From positions 1 through 34,316 of the forward strand of contig JACQWQ010000181.1 of the NCBI GenBank assembly GCA_016209205.1: 34,316 bases of DNA. Reading direction: 5' to 3'. This document shows positions 15,243 through 23,138 of the stretch, one piece after another. The stretch is from Chloroflexota bacterium. GTDB taxonomy: Bacteria; Chloroflexota; Anaerolineae; UBA4142; SHND01. The notes beneath the pieces were generated by a model. It saw nothing but the letters and a program-made list of their open reading frames with translations, was not told where the DNA came from and made no database searches. The stretch's first letter is position 1. Every line of letters starts with the position of its first letter. A program made the translations under genes and the position numbers.

Positions 15243-16010
15243 TTACTTGACCAACCCGCGTTCTTTCAGAATGGACACCACGCGTTCCGCAATCGCGTCC
15301 GCATCGCCCTCAATCATTTCCGCGCGCTGTCCACCTTCGGGTTTGAACATACGCCGCACCTTGATACCGCTCGACGCTGCGCCGTCACTCGAGCTGAGTC
15401 CTTCAATCTTTTTCTCTTTCATCATTGCGCGTACTTTGCTGACGGGCGCGTAACGCGGCGCTTGTTTCGCCGCTTGAATACCGAGCACGGCGGGCAAGCT
15501 CACGGTGAATTCCGACATCATACCGCCCGCATATTCTTTGCGCACCGTGGCTTGAATCCCGCTGACCTCGACGCCGGTCACAACAGTGACATGCGGCAAA
15601 CCGAGATACGTCGCGAGCAGCACGCCGACCTGCCCGTCCAAATCTTCGGCGGACTGGACGCCGGTCAAAATCAAATCGTACGGCATCGCTTGCAGCGCGC
15701 CCGCGAACAGTTTCGCCGCTGTGTGCGACGACACGCCGTTTGCAAAATCGCCCTCGATCTTTTTCGCCGCGTCCGCGCCTTTGGCGAGCGCGGTAAAGAG
15801 CGCATTGTCCATTTCCGGCAAATCCAAACCGATGGCAGTGACCGTACCACCATGCGCTTCTTTCAAGAGCAGCGCCTGTTCCAGCGCCCACTCGTCAAAT
15901 TCATTAACGACGTATTTGAGATATTCGCGGTTAAGGTCGTTACCCGCGTCGTTGATTTCCAATTCTTCGACGAGGTCCGGAACCTGGCGCATGCAAACCA
16001 CAACGTTCAT
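15243..16010 (-). CDS. etfB: Electron transfer flavoprotein beta subunit (255 aa)
   Basis: AMP-binding half of EtfAB. Recognised by MNVVVCMRQVPDLVEELEI at the start, VNEFDEWALEQALLLKEAHGG, the nucleotide-binding stretch YDLILTGVQSAEDLDGQVG, and the beta signature TVRKEYAGGMMSEFTVSLPAVLGIQ (in part). GAGGTG precedes ATG 16010 by 7 nt. The leader up to the fused Hdr gene is filled by a modular palindromic element. Length and motifs fit a complete subunit. Confidence 0.93.
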   Translation of the reverse strand: MNVVVCMRQVPDLVEELEINDAGNDLNREYLKYVVNEFDEWALEQALLLKEAHGGTVTAIGLDLPEMDNALFTALAKGADAAKKIEGDFANGVSSHTAAKLFAGALQAMPYDLILTGVQSAEDLDGQVGVLLATYLGLPHVTVVTGVEVSGIQATVRKEYAGGMMSEFTVSLPAVLGIQAAKQAPRYAPVSKVRAMMKEKKIEGLSSSDGAASSGIKVRRMFKPEGGQRAEMIEGDADAIAERVVSILKERGLVK

Positions 16011-16033
16011 TATTTACACCTCACTGAAGATCA

Positions 16034-16181
16034 TTAGTACCGTCCCACCGAAATCTTTGCACAAAAGACAAACATTTTTCCACCGCGAATCTGCGCCAAT
16101 CTACGCGAATCTTTTTCCTTATTCGCGTAGATTCGCGCAGATTCGCGGTTTCCTGATTTGGTTTCGGCTTGTCCGAGTTAG
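16034..16181 (-). repeat. Modular palindromic element, copy 2
   Basis: The layout matches the element inside the TumE-like gene: TTAG on both sides (16034-16037 and 16178-16181), a CTAACTCGGACAAGCCGAAA end, CGCGAATCTGCG/CGCGAATCTACG inverted repeats, and a GCAAAGATTT end. Here the opposing hairpin arm is mutated (ATGTTTGTC). It is intergenic between etfB and the fused Hdr gene. Confidence 0.88.
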
Positions 16182-16192
16182 GGTCTATTGAT

Positions 16193-17470
16193 TCACGCAC
16201 CGCGCATTGACTCATCCACCAATTCAATAATATCTTTCACCACCAACCTGCCCGCGTTGCCTGTAGATTTGACCGCGTCTTCAAAACGCGAGACTTCGAA
16301 TGGGCAGCATACTGCCAAAACATCCGCGCCGGTCTCGACCGCTTCCAGCACGCGGCGGTCGCTCAAGCGCATCGTGGTGTAATCGCGCGAGAACGAATCG
16401 AGCCACATGCCGCCCCCGCCGCCGCCGCAGCAATACCCGTTTTCGCGACAGCGTCCCATTTCGGTCAAGGTGCCGCCGGGAATCGCTCGCAATAAATCAC
16501 GCGGCGCGTCGTACTCGCCGTTGTGGCGTCCCAAATAGCACGGGTCGTGGAATGTGACCTTGACGTTGAGCGGTTTTTTCATCATCTCTTGCAAACGCGG
16601 AATGAACGGACGCAAGAATTGTGTGTAATGTTCGACCTCGTATTCGCCGCCCAACTGCGGATAAAATCTTTTAAAGGCGTTGTATTCGTGCGGACCGCTT
16701 ACGACGAGTTTGTTGAACGCGTATTTGCCGAACGTGGCGATATTTTGTTCCGCGAGCATTTCAAACAAACCTTTTTCGCCTGCGAGCCGCTGTGAATCGC
16801 CGTCGTCTTTTTCTTCCGCGCCGAGAATGCCCCAATCCACGCCGAGCGCGCTAAACACACGCGCCATCGCGCGCGCGGCGTCTTTGCCGCGTTGATGGTA
16901 CGAGGTGTACGTCGAGACGTACCACAAAATGTCCACCGGGCGTCGGACTTGTCCCATGATCGGCACGGGCACGCCCGCGTCTTTAGCCCAATCCGCCCGC
17001 TTGCGTGGGTTTTCGCCGAGCGGATTACCGTACCGCGCGGTGTTCTCGAATGCCTTTTGCAATTCGGACGGCACCGTGCCTTTGTTCACCGCGACTTCGC
17101 GGACGGCGGGCATGATTTGAATCATGTCCACTTCTTTGGGACAGACGCGCAAACAATTCCGGCACGTCGTACACAGCCACAAGTCTGAATCTTCGGCCAA
17201 CACAGTGCCGGTTTGCACCTTGCGATAAATTTTGCGCGGACCGTAATCGCCCACAATGTCCACGGGGCACACGCCGATGCATTTCGCGCATTGATAGCAC
17301 CACTCTAACGATTCGCCGCCGGGCAGCGCGGCGATCTCTTCCAGATGTTCCGGCGTGTAATTGAAAATCACGCGCTGCTCAAACATCCGGTTCCAATGCC
17401 CCGAAATATCCACGCCATCAATGACGACCTGTTCTTTTTCAATCGGCGTTGCTTTGACGGTCTGCGCCAT
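16193..17470 (-). CDS. HdrC-HdrB-type fused iron-sulfur protein (HdrD-like, 425 aa)
   Basis: A soluble heterodisulfide-reductase-like subunit. The N-terminal HdrC-type part has CYQCAKCIGVCPVD and CTTCRNCLRVCPKE, each for one [4Fe-4S] cluster. The C-terminal part has one CCG domain: HDPCYLGRHN, YCCGGGGGGMW and CCPFEVSRF. The first CCG copy has lost its cysteines, as in the EtfD-like protein, to which the C-terminal half is clearly related (GLFEMLAEQNIATF versus GLFEQLAEHNIAAL). ATG 17470 has GGAG 6 nt upstream. It lies downstream of hdrC, hdrB, hdrA and an unknown gene, where canonical sHdr clusters carry separate hdrC2 and hdrB2, so it may be their fused counterpart. An HdrD/HdrB3-type Etf partner is the alternative. 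Confidence 0.85.
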   Translation of the reverse strand: MAQTVKATPIEKEQVVIDGVDISGHWNRMFEQRVIFNYTPEHLEEIAALPGGESLEWCYQCAKCIGVCPVDIVGDYGPRKIYRKVQTGTVLAEDSDLWLCTTCRNCLRVCPKEVDMIQIMPAVREVAVNKGTVPSELQKAFENTARYGNPLGENPRKRADWAKDAGVPVPIMGQVRRPVDILWYVSTYTSYHQRGKDAARAMARVFSALGVDWGILGAEEKDDGDSQRLAGEKGLFEMLAEQNIATFGKYAFNKLVVSGPHEYNAFKRFYPQLGGEYEVEHYTQFLRPFIPRLQEMMKKPLNVKVTFHDPCYLGRHNGEYDAPRDLLRAIPGGTLTEMGRCRENGYCCGGGGGGMWLDSFSRDYTTMRLSDRRVLEAVETGADVLAVCCPFEVSRFEDAVKSTGNAGRLVVKDIIELVDESMRGA

Positions 17471-17494
17471 ACTATTCTCCTTGCCCACGTAAGA

Positions 17495-17828
17495 TCCAGA
17501 CCTGACAGGTTTTTACATCACTTGCCGCTACGAGCCACAGCGGTTAAATACATCGCGCATGTGTCACCCAATGCCTCCGCGGCGACGTTCGTTGTCGCAG
17601 AAACCTGTCACAGTACATCACAGATTCACTGTCATTTCGAACGGAGTGAGAAATCTCGCTTGACAAAATCGAGATTTCTCGCTCCGCCATGCTGCGCTGC
17701 ACAGGACTTGTCATATCGAACGGAGTGAGATATCTCACTCCGTTCGATATGACAGTCCTTAGCTCATACAGCCCACGCGGGCTGACCATCTCGAAATGAC
17801 AATTGTGATGTACTGTGTCAGGTCTGGG
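17495..17828. repeat. Nested palindromic elements
   Basis: The outer arms are CCAGACCTGACAGGT (17496-17510) and TGTCAGGTCTGG (17817-17828). The next arms are CACAGTACATCACAG (17609-17623) and TTGTGATGTACTGTG. The core is a GTCATTTCGAACGGAG unit plus a GCACAGGACTTGTCATATCG palindrome. It fills the roughly 350-bp gap between the fused Hdr gene and the unknown gene; no coding sequence was seen. Confidence 0.85.
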
Positions 17829-17841
17829 TGCGCCCAAGGCG

Positions 17842-18597
17842 CTATGCTGTGCGCTTTTCGACTTGCAAGCCCAACAAGCGGCGTATGAGCCGCGGCAGCG
17901 GAGGCAGCACTTTGTGAAACTCGCGCGTGAGACGCCACGCGGTAATGCCGTACAAATACGCGCCGTACGACGCGGCAAGAAACGTATCAATTGCAAACGG
18001 GCGTTCCAACGGCGCATCGGTCAAGCCGCCGTGAAACAACCATTCCGCATCCTTGACCTGTGTCACCATCACGATCGCACGTCCAACCTGTAAGTACGTT
18101 TCGCCGGGTGTCGCGCCGCGCAATTCTTTGTCGCCGTCCATTAACAACGGCAACGTTCCGGTGTGCGTTGCCGCGTTATACATCCAGCGCGCCCACAACC
18201 AGTAGCGGTCGGGAAAAGTAAAGTGCAAAAATTCTCCGGCGAGGTCTACGCCAATTTCGGGATTGATGACATCCAGTGCGGCAAGAAAAGCATTTAGCCG
18301 TTCGGAGAGGTCGGGATTCTCGCCATACAACAAATCATGTACCGCACTGGGCAAACATCTCTCATCATCCGCAGCGAGGACTTGGTGGTGCTTGCGAATC
18401 GCAAAGATGTGCGCAAGCAATTCATTCCAGTCCGCGCGCGTGAGCGTCTCGAGGCGTTCCGCTGGGCGCAGCTGCGCTTGGAAAAAACGACTCTTGGCAT
18501 CCAGCTCGCCGATGATGGGACGCAGTTCGTTCCAGTCAATGAGCTCGAACTGATCCTGGATAAATTCGGCTAGGGGAATTCCGTCAGACGCAGGCAA
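17842..18597 (-). CDS. Unknown protein in the Hdr gene row (251 aa)
   Basis: No family recognised. The protein is rich in Leu, Trp and Phe with an LTRADWNELLAHIFAIRKHH stretch and FTFPDRYWLWARWMYN, followed by GEFLH-type and GRAIVMVTQVKDAEWLFHGG segments. It appears soluble; the C-terminus is basic. It lies between hdrA and the fused HdrC-HdrB gene, the place where many sHdr clusters have an uncharacterised hyp gene; homology to that gene cannot be tested here. The only start is TTG 18597, two codons after an in-frame TGA and next to a palindromic repeat, so the original 5' end may have been lost or changed. Confidence 0.65.
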   Translation of the reverse strand: MPASDGIPLAEFIQDQFELIDWNELRPIIGELDAKSRFFQAQLRPAERLETLTRADWNELLAHIFAIRKHHQVLAADDERCLPSAVHDLLYGENPDLSERLNAFLAALDVINPEIGVDLAGEFLHFTFPDRYWLWARWMYNAATHTGTLPLLMDGDKELRGATPGETYLQVGRAIVMVTQVKDAEWLFHGGLTDAPLERPFAIDTFLAASYGAYLYGITAWRLTREFHKVLPPLPRLIRRLLGLQVEKRTA

Positions 18598-18604
18598 GGT
18601 TCAA

Positions 18605-18716
18605 ATGTCCAGACCTGACAGGTTTTACCACCAGCTGCGTCACACGCCGCATCTGTTGCAATACATCACGAACGCGTCACCCAAAGCGCTGCGGGTGAAA
18701 CCTATCAGGTCTTGGT
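18605..18716. repeat. GACCTGACAGGTTT palindrome
   Basis: TCCAGACCTGACAGGTTTTA at the left faces GAAACCTATCAGGTCTTGG at the right, around an Ala/Thr-codon-like core. It resembles the outer arms at 17495 and 17817. It lies between hdrA and the unknown gene. Confidence 0.75.
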
Positions 18717-18726
18717 ACGGTGAGAT

Positions 18727-19776
18727 TCAATTTGCTCCTCGCACGGCTGCCATGGCGCGCAGCGCGGCGAGACCTGCCATGGACATGGTATCGTCCAGAT
18801 CTTTTGGACCCGCCGCCGCGCCCGCGACAAAAATGCCGGGCGTCGAAGTTACCGTCGGATCGAGCGATTCGTGCGGCACCTCGATAAAGCCGTACTTGTT
18901 TTGCTTGAGCTGGAGCGCGTGCGCGATTTCCTTGGTGCCCGCGCTCGGCTCCATGCCGACCGACAGCACGACCAAATCCATCGTCACTTCCATCGGGCGA
19001 CCCATCGTCGTGTCTTCGCCGCGCACCAAAAGTTTGTCGCCCTTTTGAATGACTTCGGTGACGATGCCTTTGATGTAATTGACCTTGTACTTTTCCTGCG
19101 CGGGCCAATAGATTTCATTTTCCCAGTAACCGTACATGCGCATGTCAATGTAAAAGATGAAAAGTTTCGCGGTGGGGACGAGCTGTTTGATCTCGATGGC
19201 TTGCTTGGACGCGACGCCGCAGCATACTTTGGAACAGTACTCGTTGCCGATTTGACGATCGCGCGAACCGACGCATTGAATAAAACAGACGCGTTCGGGC
19301 AGCGCGCCGTTCGAGCGCCGCGTCACCGTTTTGGACTTGAGCATCAGCTCCATGTCGGCGAGCGTAATGACATCGGGATAGGTATAGTAATTGTAGATTT
19401 GCGTTTCGCGCGCGGGATCGAAATGTTCAAAGCCAGTGGCGACGATGATGGCGCCCGCGTCGAGCGTTTCCGCGCCCGCGCCGTTTGCCACGTGTACGTT
19501 GAAATTGCCGACGCGTCCTTCGCAGCCGACGACGCGGCTGTTTAGACGCACGTCAATTTGCTTGTCGTCCGTCACCTGATGAATCAAGTCACGAAAAGCG
19601 TCTTCCGCGTCGCGAAAGCCGTGTGTCAGCGCGGCGTAATGCGAGGCAATCGGCGTGCCGCCGAGTTGGGCTTGTTTTTCGATAAGCGTTGCATGAAAAC
19701 CGAGATCGGAAACATGCCGCGCGGCAGTCAACCCTGCGGGCCCGCCGCCGATGATCAACACACGATGGCTTGACAT
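18727..19776 (-). CDS. hdrA: HdrA-like flavoprotein, short sHdr type (349 aa)
   Basis: FAD-binding core subunit of a heterodisulfide-reductase-like complex. The Rossmann motif VLIIGGGPAGLTAARH is at residues 6-21. A cysteine block CFIQCVGSRD ... EYCSKVCCGVASKQA (Cys 164, 168, 181, 185, 186) can bind [4Fe-4S]. A second nucleotide motif (DLVVLSVGMEPS) and the closing GIFVAGAAAGPKDLDDTMSMAG follow. At about 350 residues it lacks the N-terminal extension and ferredoxin domain of methanogen HdrA, which is the size of sulfur-oxidation sHdrA. ATG 19776 has AGAGGAGAG upstream. The order hdrC-hdrB-hdrA on the minus strand matches sHdr clusters. Confidence 0.92.
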   Translation of the reverse strand: MSSHRVLIIGGGPAGLTAARHVSDLGFHATLIEKQAQLGGTPIASHYAALTHGFRDAEDAFRDLIHQVTDDKQIDVRLNSRVVGCEGRVGNFNVHVANGAGAETLDAGAIIVATGFEHFDPARETQIYNYYTYPDVITLADMELMLKSKTVTRRSNGALPERVCFIQCVGSRDRQIGNEYCSKVCCGVASKQAIEIKQLVPTAKLFIFYIDMRMYGYWENEIYWPAQEKYKVNYIKGIVTEVIQKGDKLLVRGEDTTMGRPMEVTMDLVVLSVGMEPSAGTKEIAHALQLKQNKYGFIEVPHESLDPTVTSTPGIFVAGAAAGPKDLDDTMSMAGLAALRAMAAVRGAN

Positions 19777-19796
19777 GGACTCTCCTCTAAATGTGA

Positions 19797-19884
19797 AAGG
19801 TGACAAGTGACGGCGACGCATCATCACGCATAATGTTTCACCCGACGCGTGTGCGTGATGATACGTCGGGGTGACGGGGTTTCA
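19797..19884. repeat. GTGACGGCGACGC palindromic element
   Basis: The element reads GTGACGGCGACGCATCATCA ... GTGCGTGATGATACGTCGGG and closes with GTGACGGGGTTTC. It is clearly related to the element inside the SoeA-like gene at 28074-28165. It lies between hdrB and hdrA. Confidence 0.85.
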
Positions 19885-19887
19885 TTC

Positions 19888-21195
19888 TCATTCGCCAACA
19901 GGGGTAGTGAGCCGTTGGCTCATCGAAAACTCTTTTGAAAATGCGGCGGCTGACGAGGGAACTCTGGCAAGCACGTGCTCTTGGGTCCGAATCGGCGTGT
20001 CCGAATCTTGCCACGTCACGCCCGCCTTGTCGCCGCGTTTGATTGCCGCGAGGTCCTCTTGAAACTCTTGCCAGTAATACTCCCAATCAATTCCGATTTT
20101 TTGCATCAGCGGTCGCCAATCGGACGAGTGCCAGTGCATTTGCAAAACGCGAAAAGGATGTGCGCCCATCGCGAGCGCGGCGAGCTGCGCGTCAGAAATG
20201 ACCGGCACGCCCACTTTGTAATCATGCGCCTTGCCCGAAAATTGACTCTTGTCCAACGTCGTCACGCAACCCGTGTCGTGCGTGATGACGACGTCGGGAT
20301 TCGCTTCCATAATCATCACTTGAATTTTGCGCTGCACGGCGAACGAACGCGTGAAATCGCGCTGCACCAAAACGTGGCGGAAGCCGAAACCGCAGCAGTC
20401 GAACCACGTCGAATAATCTGCCGCCGTCGCGCCCAGTGCCTGCACCAAACCGGTCACGGTCGCGGTGCGCTGTCCGCCAAAGACTTCCCAATCGTAAATC
20501 GCGTCTTCGGGCACAATTTTGTGATAGTGACACGCGGGGTGCACGCACGCCGTAATATGCGAGAGATCAAACACCTGACGCTGGGCGATTTCGTGCCGCA
20601 TCGCGTGAATCCACTCGCTGTAATGTACGATTTCTTCGGGAATCACCAGCGGCTTGCCGAGCTTGTCGAGCACGCGGCGCACGCCGTCGCGCAAATCTTG
20701 ATGTTTGATCAATTGTTCGCGACACTCTTTATAATGCCCGAACGATGTGCCGCAGTGAATGGTGGGGAAATAGCCGGTCTCGTACGCCGCCGCGAAATTG
20801 CGCATCATCACTGCCGCTTGCGCGACCGCGTTCGAGGTCGCCGACGCGTAATAATTCCAACCGGTACACGACGTTTGGTCGGTCGGGTCAATGTAATCGA
20901 GCCCGAGTTGGCGGTGCAGCCAAAAAATCGCGGTGGTATAGCCGGGAATGTGTCCGCACTGTCCGCACGATTTGTGATGCCACGTGTGCTCAATCGGAAT
21001 CTTTTTCACGCGCCCGAATTTGGTTTGCACTTGGATGTACGGTTCGGGCACGCGCTGCACGATGATTTCGCCCTTGGCTTCGAGTTCAAAGAGTTCGTCG
21101 CGCAAATCGTGCGCGACGGCGGCGTTGGGGTCACGCGGAAAGACGCGTGTTTTACGTACGTTGATTTGGTCGAGATCAAGCGTTACGGTTTTCAT
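19888..21195 (-). CDS. hdrB: HdrB-like CCG-domain protein (435 aa)
   Basis: Catalytic-type subunit with two cysteine-rich halves. The second CCG domain is canonical: CVHPACHYHKIVPED (Cys217, 222), DCCGFGFR (267-268) and HDTGC (Cys310). The first half has KSCGQCGHIPGY (77, 80), SCTGWNYYASAT (110) and IHCGTSFGHYKEC (148, 158). In HdrB proteins these domains hold non-cubane Fe-S clusters that act on disulfides or persulfides. An N-terminal stretch of about 70 residues and a C-terminal tail (VTWQDSDTPIRTQEHVLA) extend the usual HdrB length, as in sHdrB1. The start follows hdrC by 12 nt, so the two are cotranscribed. Confidence 0.92.
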   Translation of the reverse strand: MKTVTLDLDQINVRKTRVFPRDPNAAVAHDLRDELFELEAKGEIIVQRVPEPYIQVQTKFGRVKKIPIEHTWHHKSCGQCGHIPGYTTAIFWLHRQLGLDYIDPTDQTSCTGWNYYASATSNAVAQAAVMMRNFAAAYETGYFPTIHCGTSFGHYKECREQLIKHQDLRDGVRRVLDKLGKPLVIPEEIVHYSEWIHAMRHEIAQRQVFDLSHITACVHPACHYHKIVPEDAIYDWEVFGGQRTATVTGLVQALGATAADYSTWFDCCGFGFRHVLVQRDFTRSFAVQRKIQVMIMEANPDVVITHDTGCVTTLDKSQFSGKAHDYKVGVPVISDAQLAALAMGAHPFRVLQMHWHSSDWRPLMQKIGIDWEYYWQEFQEDLAAIKRGDKAGVTWQDSDTPIRTQEHVLARVPSSAAAFSKEFSMSQRLTTPVGE

Positions 21196-21207
21196 TCGCC
21201 ACTACTC

Positions 21208-21903
21208 CTAGTCCGCCCACTCGGTTTCCGCCAGCTCTTCTTCGACAACTTCGGCAATGAGCCCGTGCAGCCCGGGGTCCACTTCCTGAATCAATTCGAG
21301 ATTGCCCGTCGAGTACCAGATGTAGTACAGTTCGCGCAATGTTTTCGGGTCGGTCTTCCACGCGGCATCGGTGACGCCGCGCAGCGTATCGGTCGGAATG
21401 GCGAGGCGCCACTCGCGCATATTGGCAGAAAATTCCTGCACCCACGGTCCCCAGTCGGGGAAAAAATCCGGGCGCAGCATGTCGGGCGAAACTTGATTGC
21501 CTTTGAGCATCACTTTGTAAATAACGCGGCTGTATCCTTGCAGCACTTCACGCGTTTCTTTTAACCCGTTGCGCACGGCGACTTCGCGAATGAGGGTGAC
21601 GAGTCCGCCGGGATTGTTTTGGCGTGGGCAGCGCACACACGAAAAACACTGCGCGCAATTCCAAATATCGTCGGCGAGAATTTCATAGAAACGATTCAGG
21701 TCTTCGCGCGCCATCGTTTGCGCGATTACGCGCGGACTGTAATCGTAAAAACGCGCGCTGGGACACGCCGACACGCAAATGCCGCATTCGTAGCACCCAT
21801 AGAGGTAATCGTCGTACCGCTCATCCGCTTTCACTTCGTCAAAGAGTTTTTGTTTCAACTCTTGTGGAACATCCGCGTACTTGTCGTTATCCCGATACGC
21901 CAT
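21208..21903 (-). CDS. hdrC: HdrC-like iron-sulfur protein (231 aa)
   Basis: Electron-relay subunit with two [4Fe-4S] motifs. The first is regular (YGCYECGICVSACPSARFYDYSPR). The second reads CAQCFSCVRCPRQNNPGG, with CX2CX2CX2CP spacing, one residue short of the common CX2CX2CX3CP. The C-terminal half is helical and unassigned. ATG 21903 has GGAG upstream; codons before it come from a repeat. It lies 12 nt before hdrB, giving hdrC-hdrB-hdrA as in sHdr operons, where HdrC1 feeds electrons between HdrB1 and HdrA. Confidence 0.9.
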   Translation of the reverse strand: MAYRDNDKYADVPQELKQKLFDEVKADERYDDYLYGCYECGICVSACPSARFYDYSPRVIAQTMAREDLNRFYEILADDIWNCAQCFSCVRCPRQNNPGGLVTLIREVAVRNGLKETREVLQGYSRVIYKVMLKGNQVSPDMLRPDFFPDWGPWVQEFSANMREWRLAIPTDTLRGVTDAAWKTDPKTLRELYYIWYSTGNLELIQEVDPGLHGLIAEVVEEELAETEWAD

Positions 21904-21924
21904 GAGTTTCTCCGTGTTCGCGTT

Positions 21925-22015
21925 TGGCATAAGGCATATCGCGTATCGCTTGGCGTAGAGAATAATGGCGCTATGCGATGCGCGATTGGCGATACGCGAT
22001 CTTTCAAAACGCGAT
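21925..22015. repeat. GCGATACGCGAT palindromic repeat
   Basis: GCATATCGCGTATCGC and its inverse GCGATACGCGAT flank GCGCTATGCGATGCGCGAT. It spans the gap between the dsrE-like gene and hdrC and supplies the last codons of the dsrE-like gene. Confidence 0.75.
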
Positions 22016-22396
22016 GACCGCATCCGCTTCGATTGCCATCCCGTTGAACGCCGCGCCGCCGATCATTTGCACGTCGTCAATCAAGTCTTCAATCGTATAG
22101 CCGTGCAAATCGAGACTTGGTTGGCATACATACAATTTCACGCCGAGGTCGAGGGCTTGGTTGATGAAATGGCGCAGCTCTTTTCCCCCCCCCGCGGCGC
22201 GCGGAATCGTCAAGGTTTCGGGGACGCCCTTTTTCAACAGCGTCGGACCTTTCATCGTGAAATAGATGCCGACCTCGACATCCATCGCGGCGGCGGTGGC
22301 GGCAAGATAAAACGGCGTCGCCGCGCGCATCGGGTCGTCCGCGCCGTGCGTTTGCACGTACAATATTTTCTTGGGTTGCTCGTCGTTGTCGCTCAT
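22004..22396 (-). CDS. DsrE-family sulfur carrier, small (130 aa)
   Basis: DsrE/DsrF-like fold: KILYVQTHGADDPMRAATPF, AAAMDVEVGIYFTMKGPTLL, then LGVKLYVCQPSLDLHGY with the conserved Cys91 that would carry a persulfide, and MIGGAAFNGMAIEADAV. It is soluble and cytoplasmic. It lies between hdrC and a second, longer DsrE-type gene, next to tusA, so a role in passing sulfane sulfur is likely. A run of nine C (22185-22193) falls in the codons for AAGGGK. The start at 22396 is the first ATG; the leader is an octamer repeat. Confidence 0.85.
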   Translation of the reverse strand: MSDNDEQPKKILYVQTHGADDPMRAATPFYLAATAAAMDVEVGIYFTMKGPTLLKKGVPETLTIPRAAGGGKELRHFINQALDLGVKLYVCQPSLDLHGYTIEDLIDDVQMIGGAAFNGMAIEADAVIAF

Positions 22397-22407
22397 GATT
22401 ATAAAAA

Positions 22408-22505
22408 CAGGTAGACAGGTATATCGGTAAACAGGTACATCAGTAGACAGGTAAAGTTTTTGTCTACCAATCTACCTGTTTCCCTGTTTCCCTATTACCT
22501 CTCTA
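22408..22505. repeat. ACAGGTA octamer array
   Basis: Eight-base units of the GACAGGTA/AACAGGTA type on the left face GTCTACCA/ATCTACCT/GTTTCCCT units on the right. The array fills the gap between the two dsrE-like genes and can form a long hairpin. Confidence 0.85.
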
Positions 22506-22506
22506 C

Positions 22507-23088
22507 TCAAACAAACAGTTGCACATCGGCATGGGAAGCATATTCGAGAAAGGTTGCCGCGCCGCCGACCGTGCAATCGTCAATGAATTGCTCTTTGGTG
22601 AATCCGAAAACTTCCATCGTCATTTGGCAAGCGATGAGTTTTACATCGGTCTCCACGCACATGTCGCGCAGTTCGCCGATGGTCGCAACGCCCTTGTTTT
22701 TGAACGTTTGCTTCATCAGCGAGGTCGCCATCGTGTTGAAACCGGGGATCACTTGCAGCGCGGTAGGGATGGGCCATTCGACTTTTTGAAATCCATCCGG
22801 ACCGAACGGCATCTTCATCGGCATCGCCGGATTACCCAACGGTGTCACGACCGTTCGGAGGTCTTTGAGCAGCAGCGGCAGCCCGTAAAAGGTGAAAAAG
22901 ATGCCAACTTCCCAGCCCATCGCGCCTGCGGTGCTGGCGAGGATGAGCGGCGGGTATGCCCAATCCAACGTGCCTTTGCTCGCAATGAGCGCCAATCGTT
23001 TCGGGCGCTCAGTTTTTTCTTGTTCCACTTGCGCCATGCGTTGGGCGAACAGCTCGTTAACGCGTTGTTCCAATTGCTCGTCGGTCAT
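22507..23088 (-). CDS. DsrE3A-like sulfurtransferase (193 aa)
   Basis: Longer DsrE/DsrF/DrsH-family protein. A helical N-terminus of about 30 residues is followed by RLALIASKGTLDWAYPPLIL, GWEVGIFFTFYGLPLLLKD, and KLIACQMTMEVFGFTKEQFID, where Cys154 is the conserved sulfur-binding residue and the FGF motif is typical of DsrE3A/DsrE2 types. ATG 23088 has a strong GAGGAGGT site 5 nt upstream. It lies just downstream of tusA; the tusA-dsrE3A pair is the known sulfur-delivery module of sHdr organisms, in which TusA and DsrE3A exchange persulfide sulfur. Confidence 0.88.
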   Translation of the reverse strand: MTDEQLEQRVNELFAQRMAQVEQEKTERPKRLALIASKGTLDWAYPPLILASTAGAMGWEVGIFFTFYGLPLLLKDLRTVVTPLGNPAMPMKMPFGPDGFQKVEWPIPTALQVIPGFNTMATSLMKQTFKNKGVATIGELRDMCVETDVKLIACQMTMEVFGFTKEQFIDDCTVGGAATFLEYASHADVQLFV

Positions 23089-23111
23089 ACAAACCTCCTC
23101 GGAAAATAACC

Positions 23112-23134
23112 GTAGTAACGAATTCATTCGTTAA
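23112..23134 (-). repeat. Copy of the repeat found inside kinase 1
   Basis: The minus strand reads TTAACGAATGAATTCGTTAC then TAC, identical over 21 bp to the first repeat at 1291-1313. Here it sits between tusA and the dsrE3A-like gene. Confidence 0.85.
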
Positions 23135-23138
23135 GGGT

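Noticed and set aside
14595..15250. Plus-strand frames opposite etfA
   Set aside because: They overlap a well-supported etfA and read into the nonamer repeat; no homology pattern.
19975..21564. 529-codon plus-strand frame opposite hdrB and hdrC
   Set aside because: Antisense shadow spanning two real minus-strand genes and their ribosome-binding site; no domain pattern.
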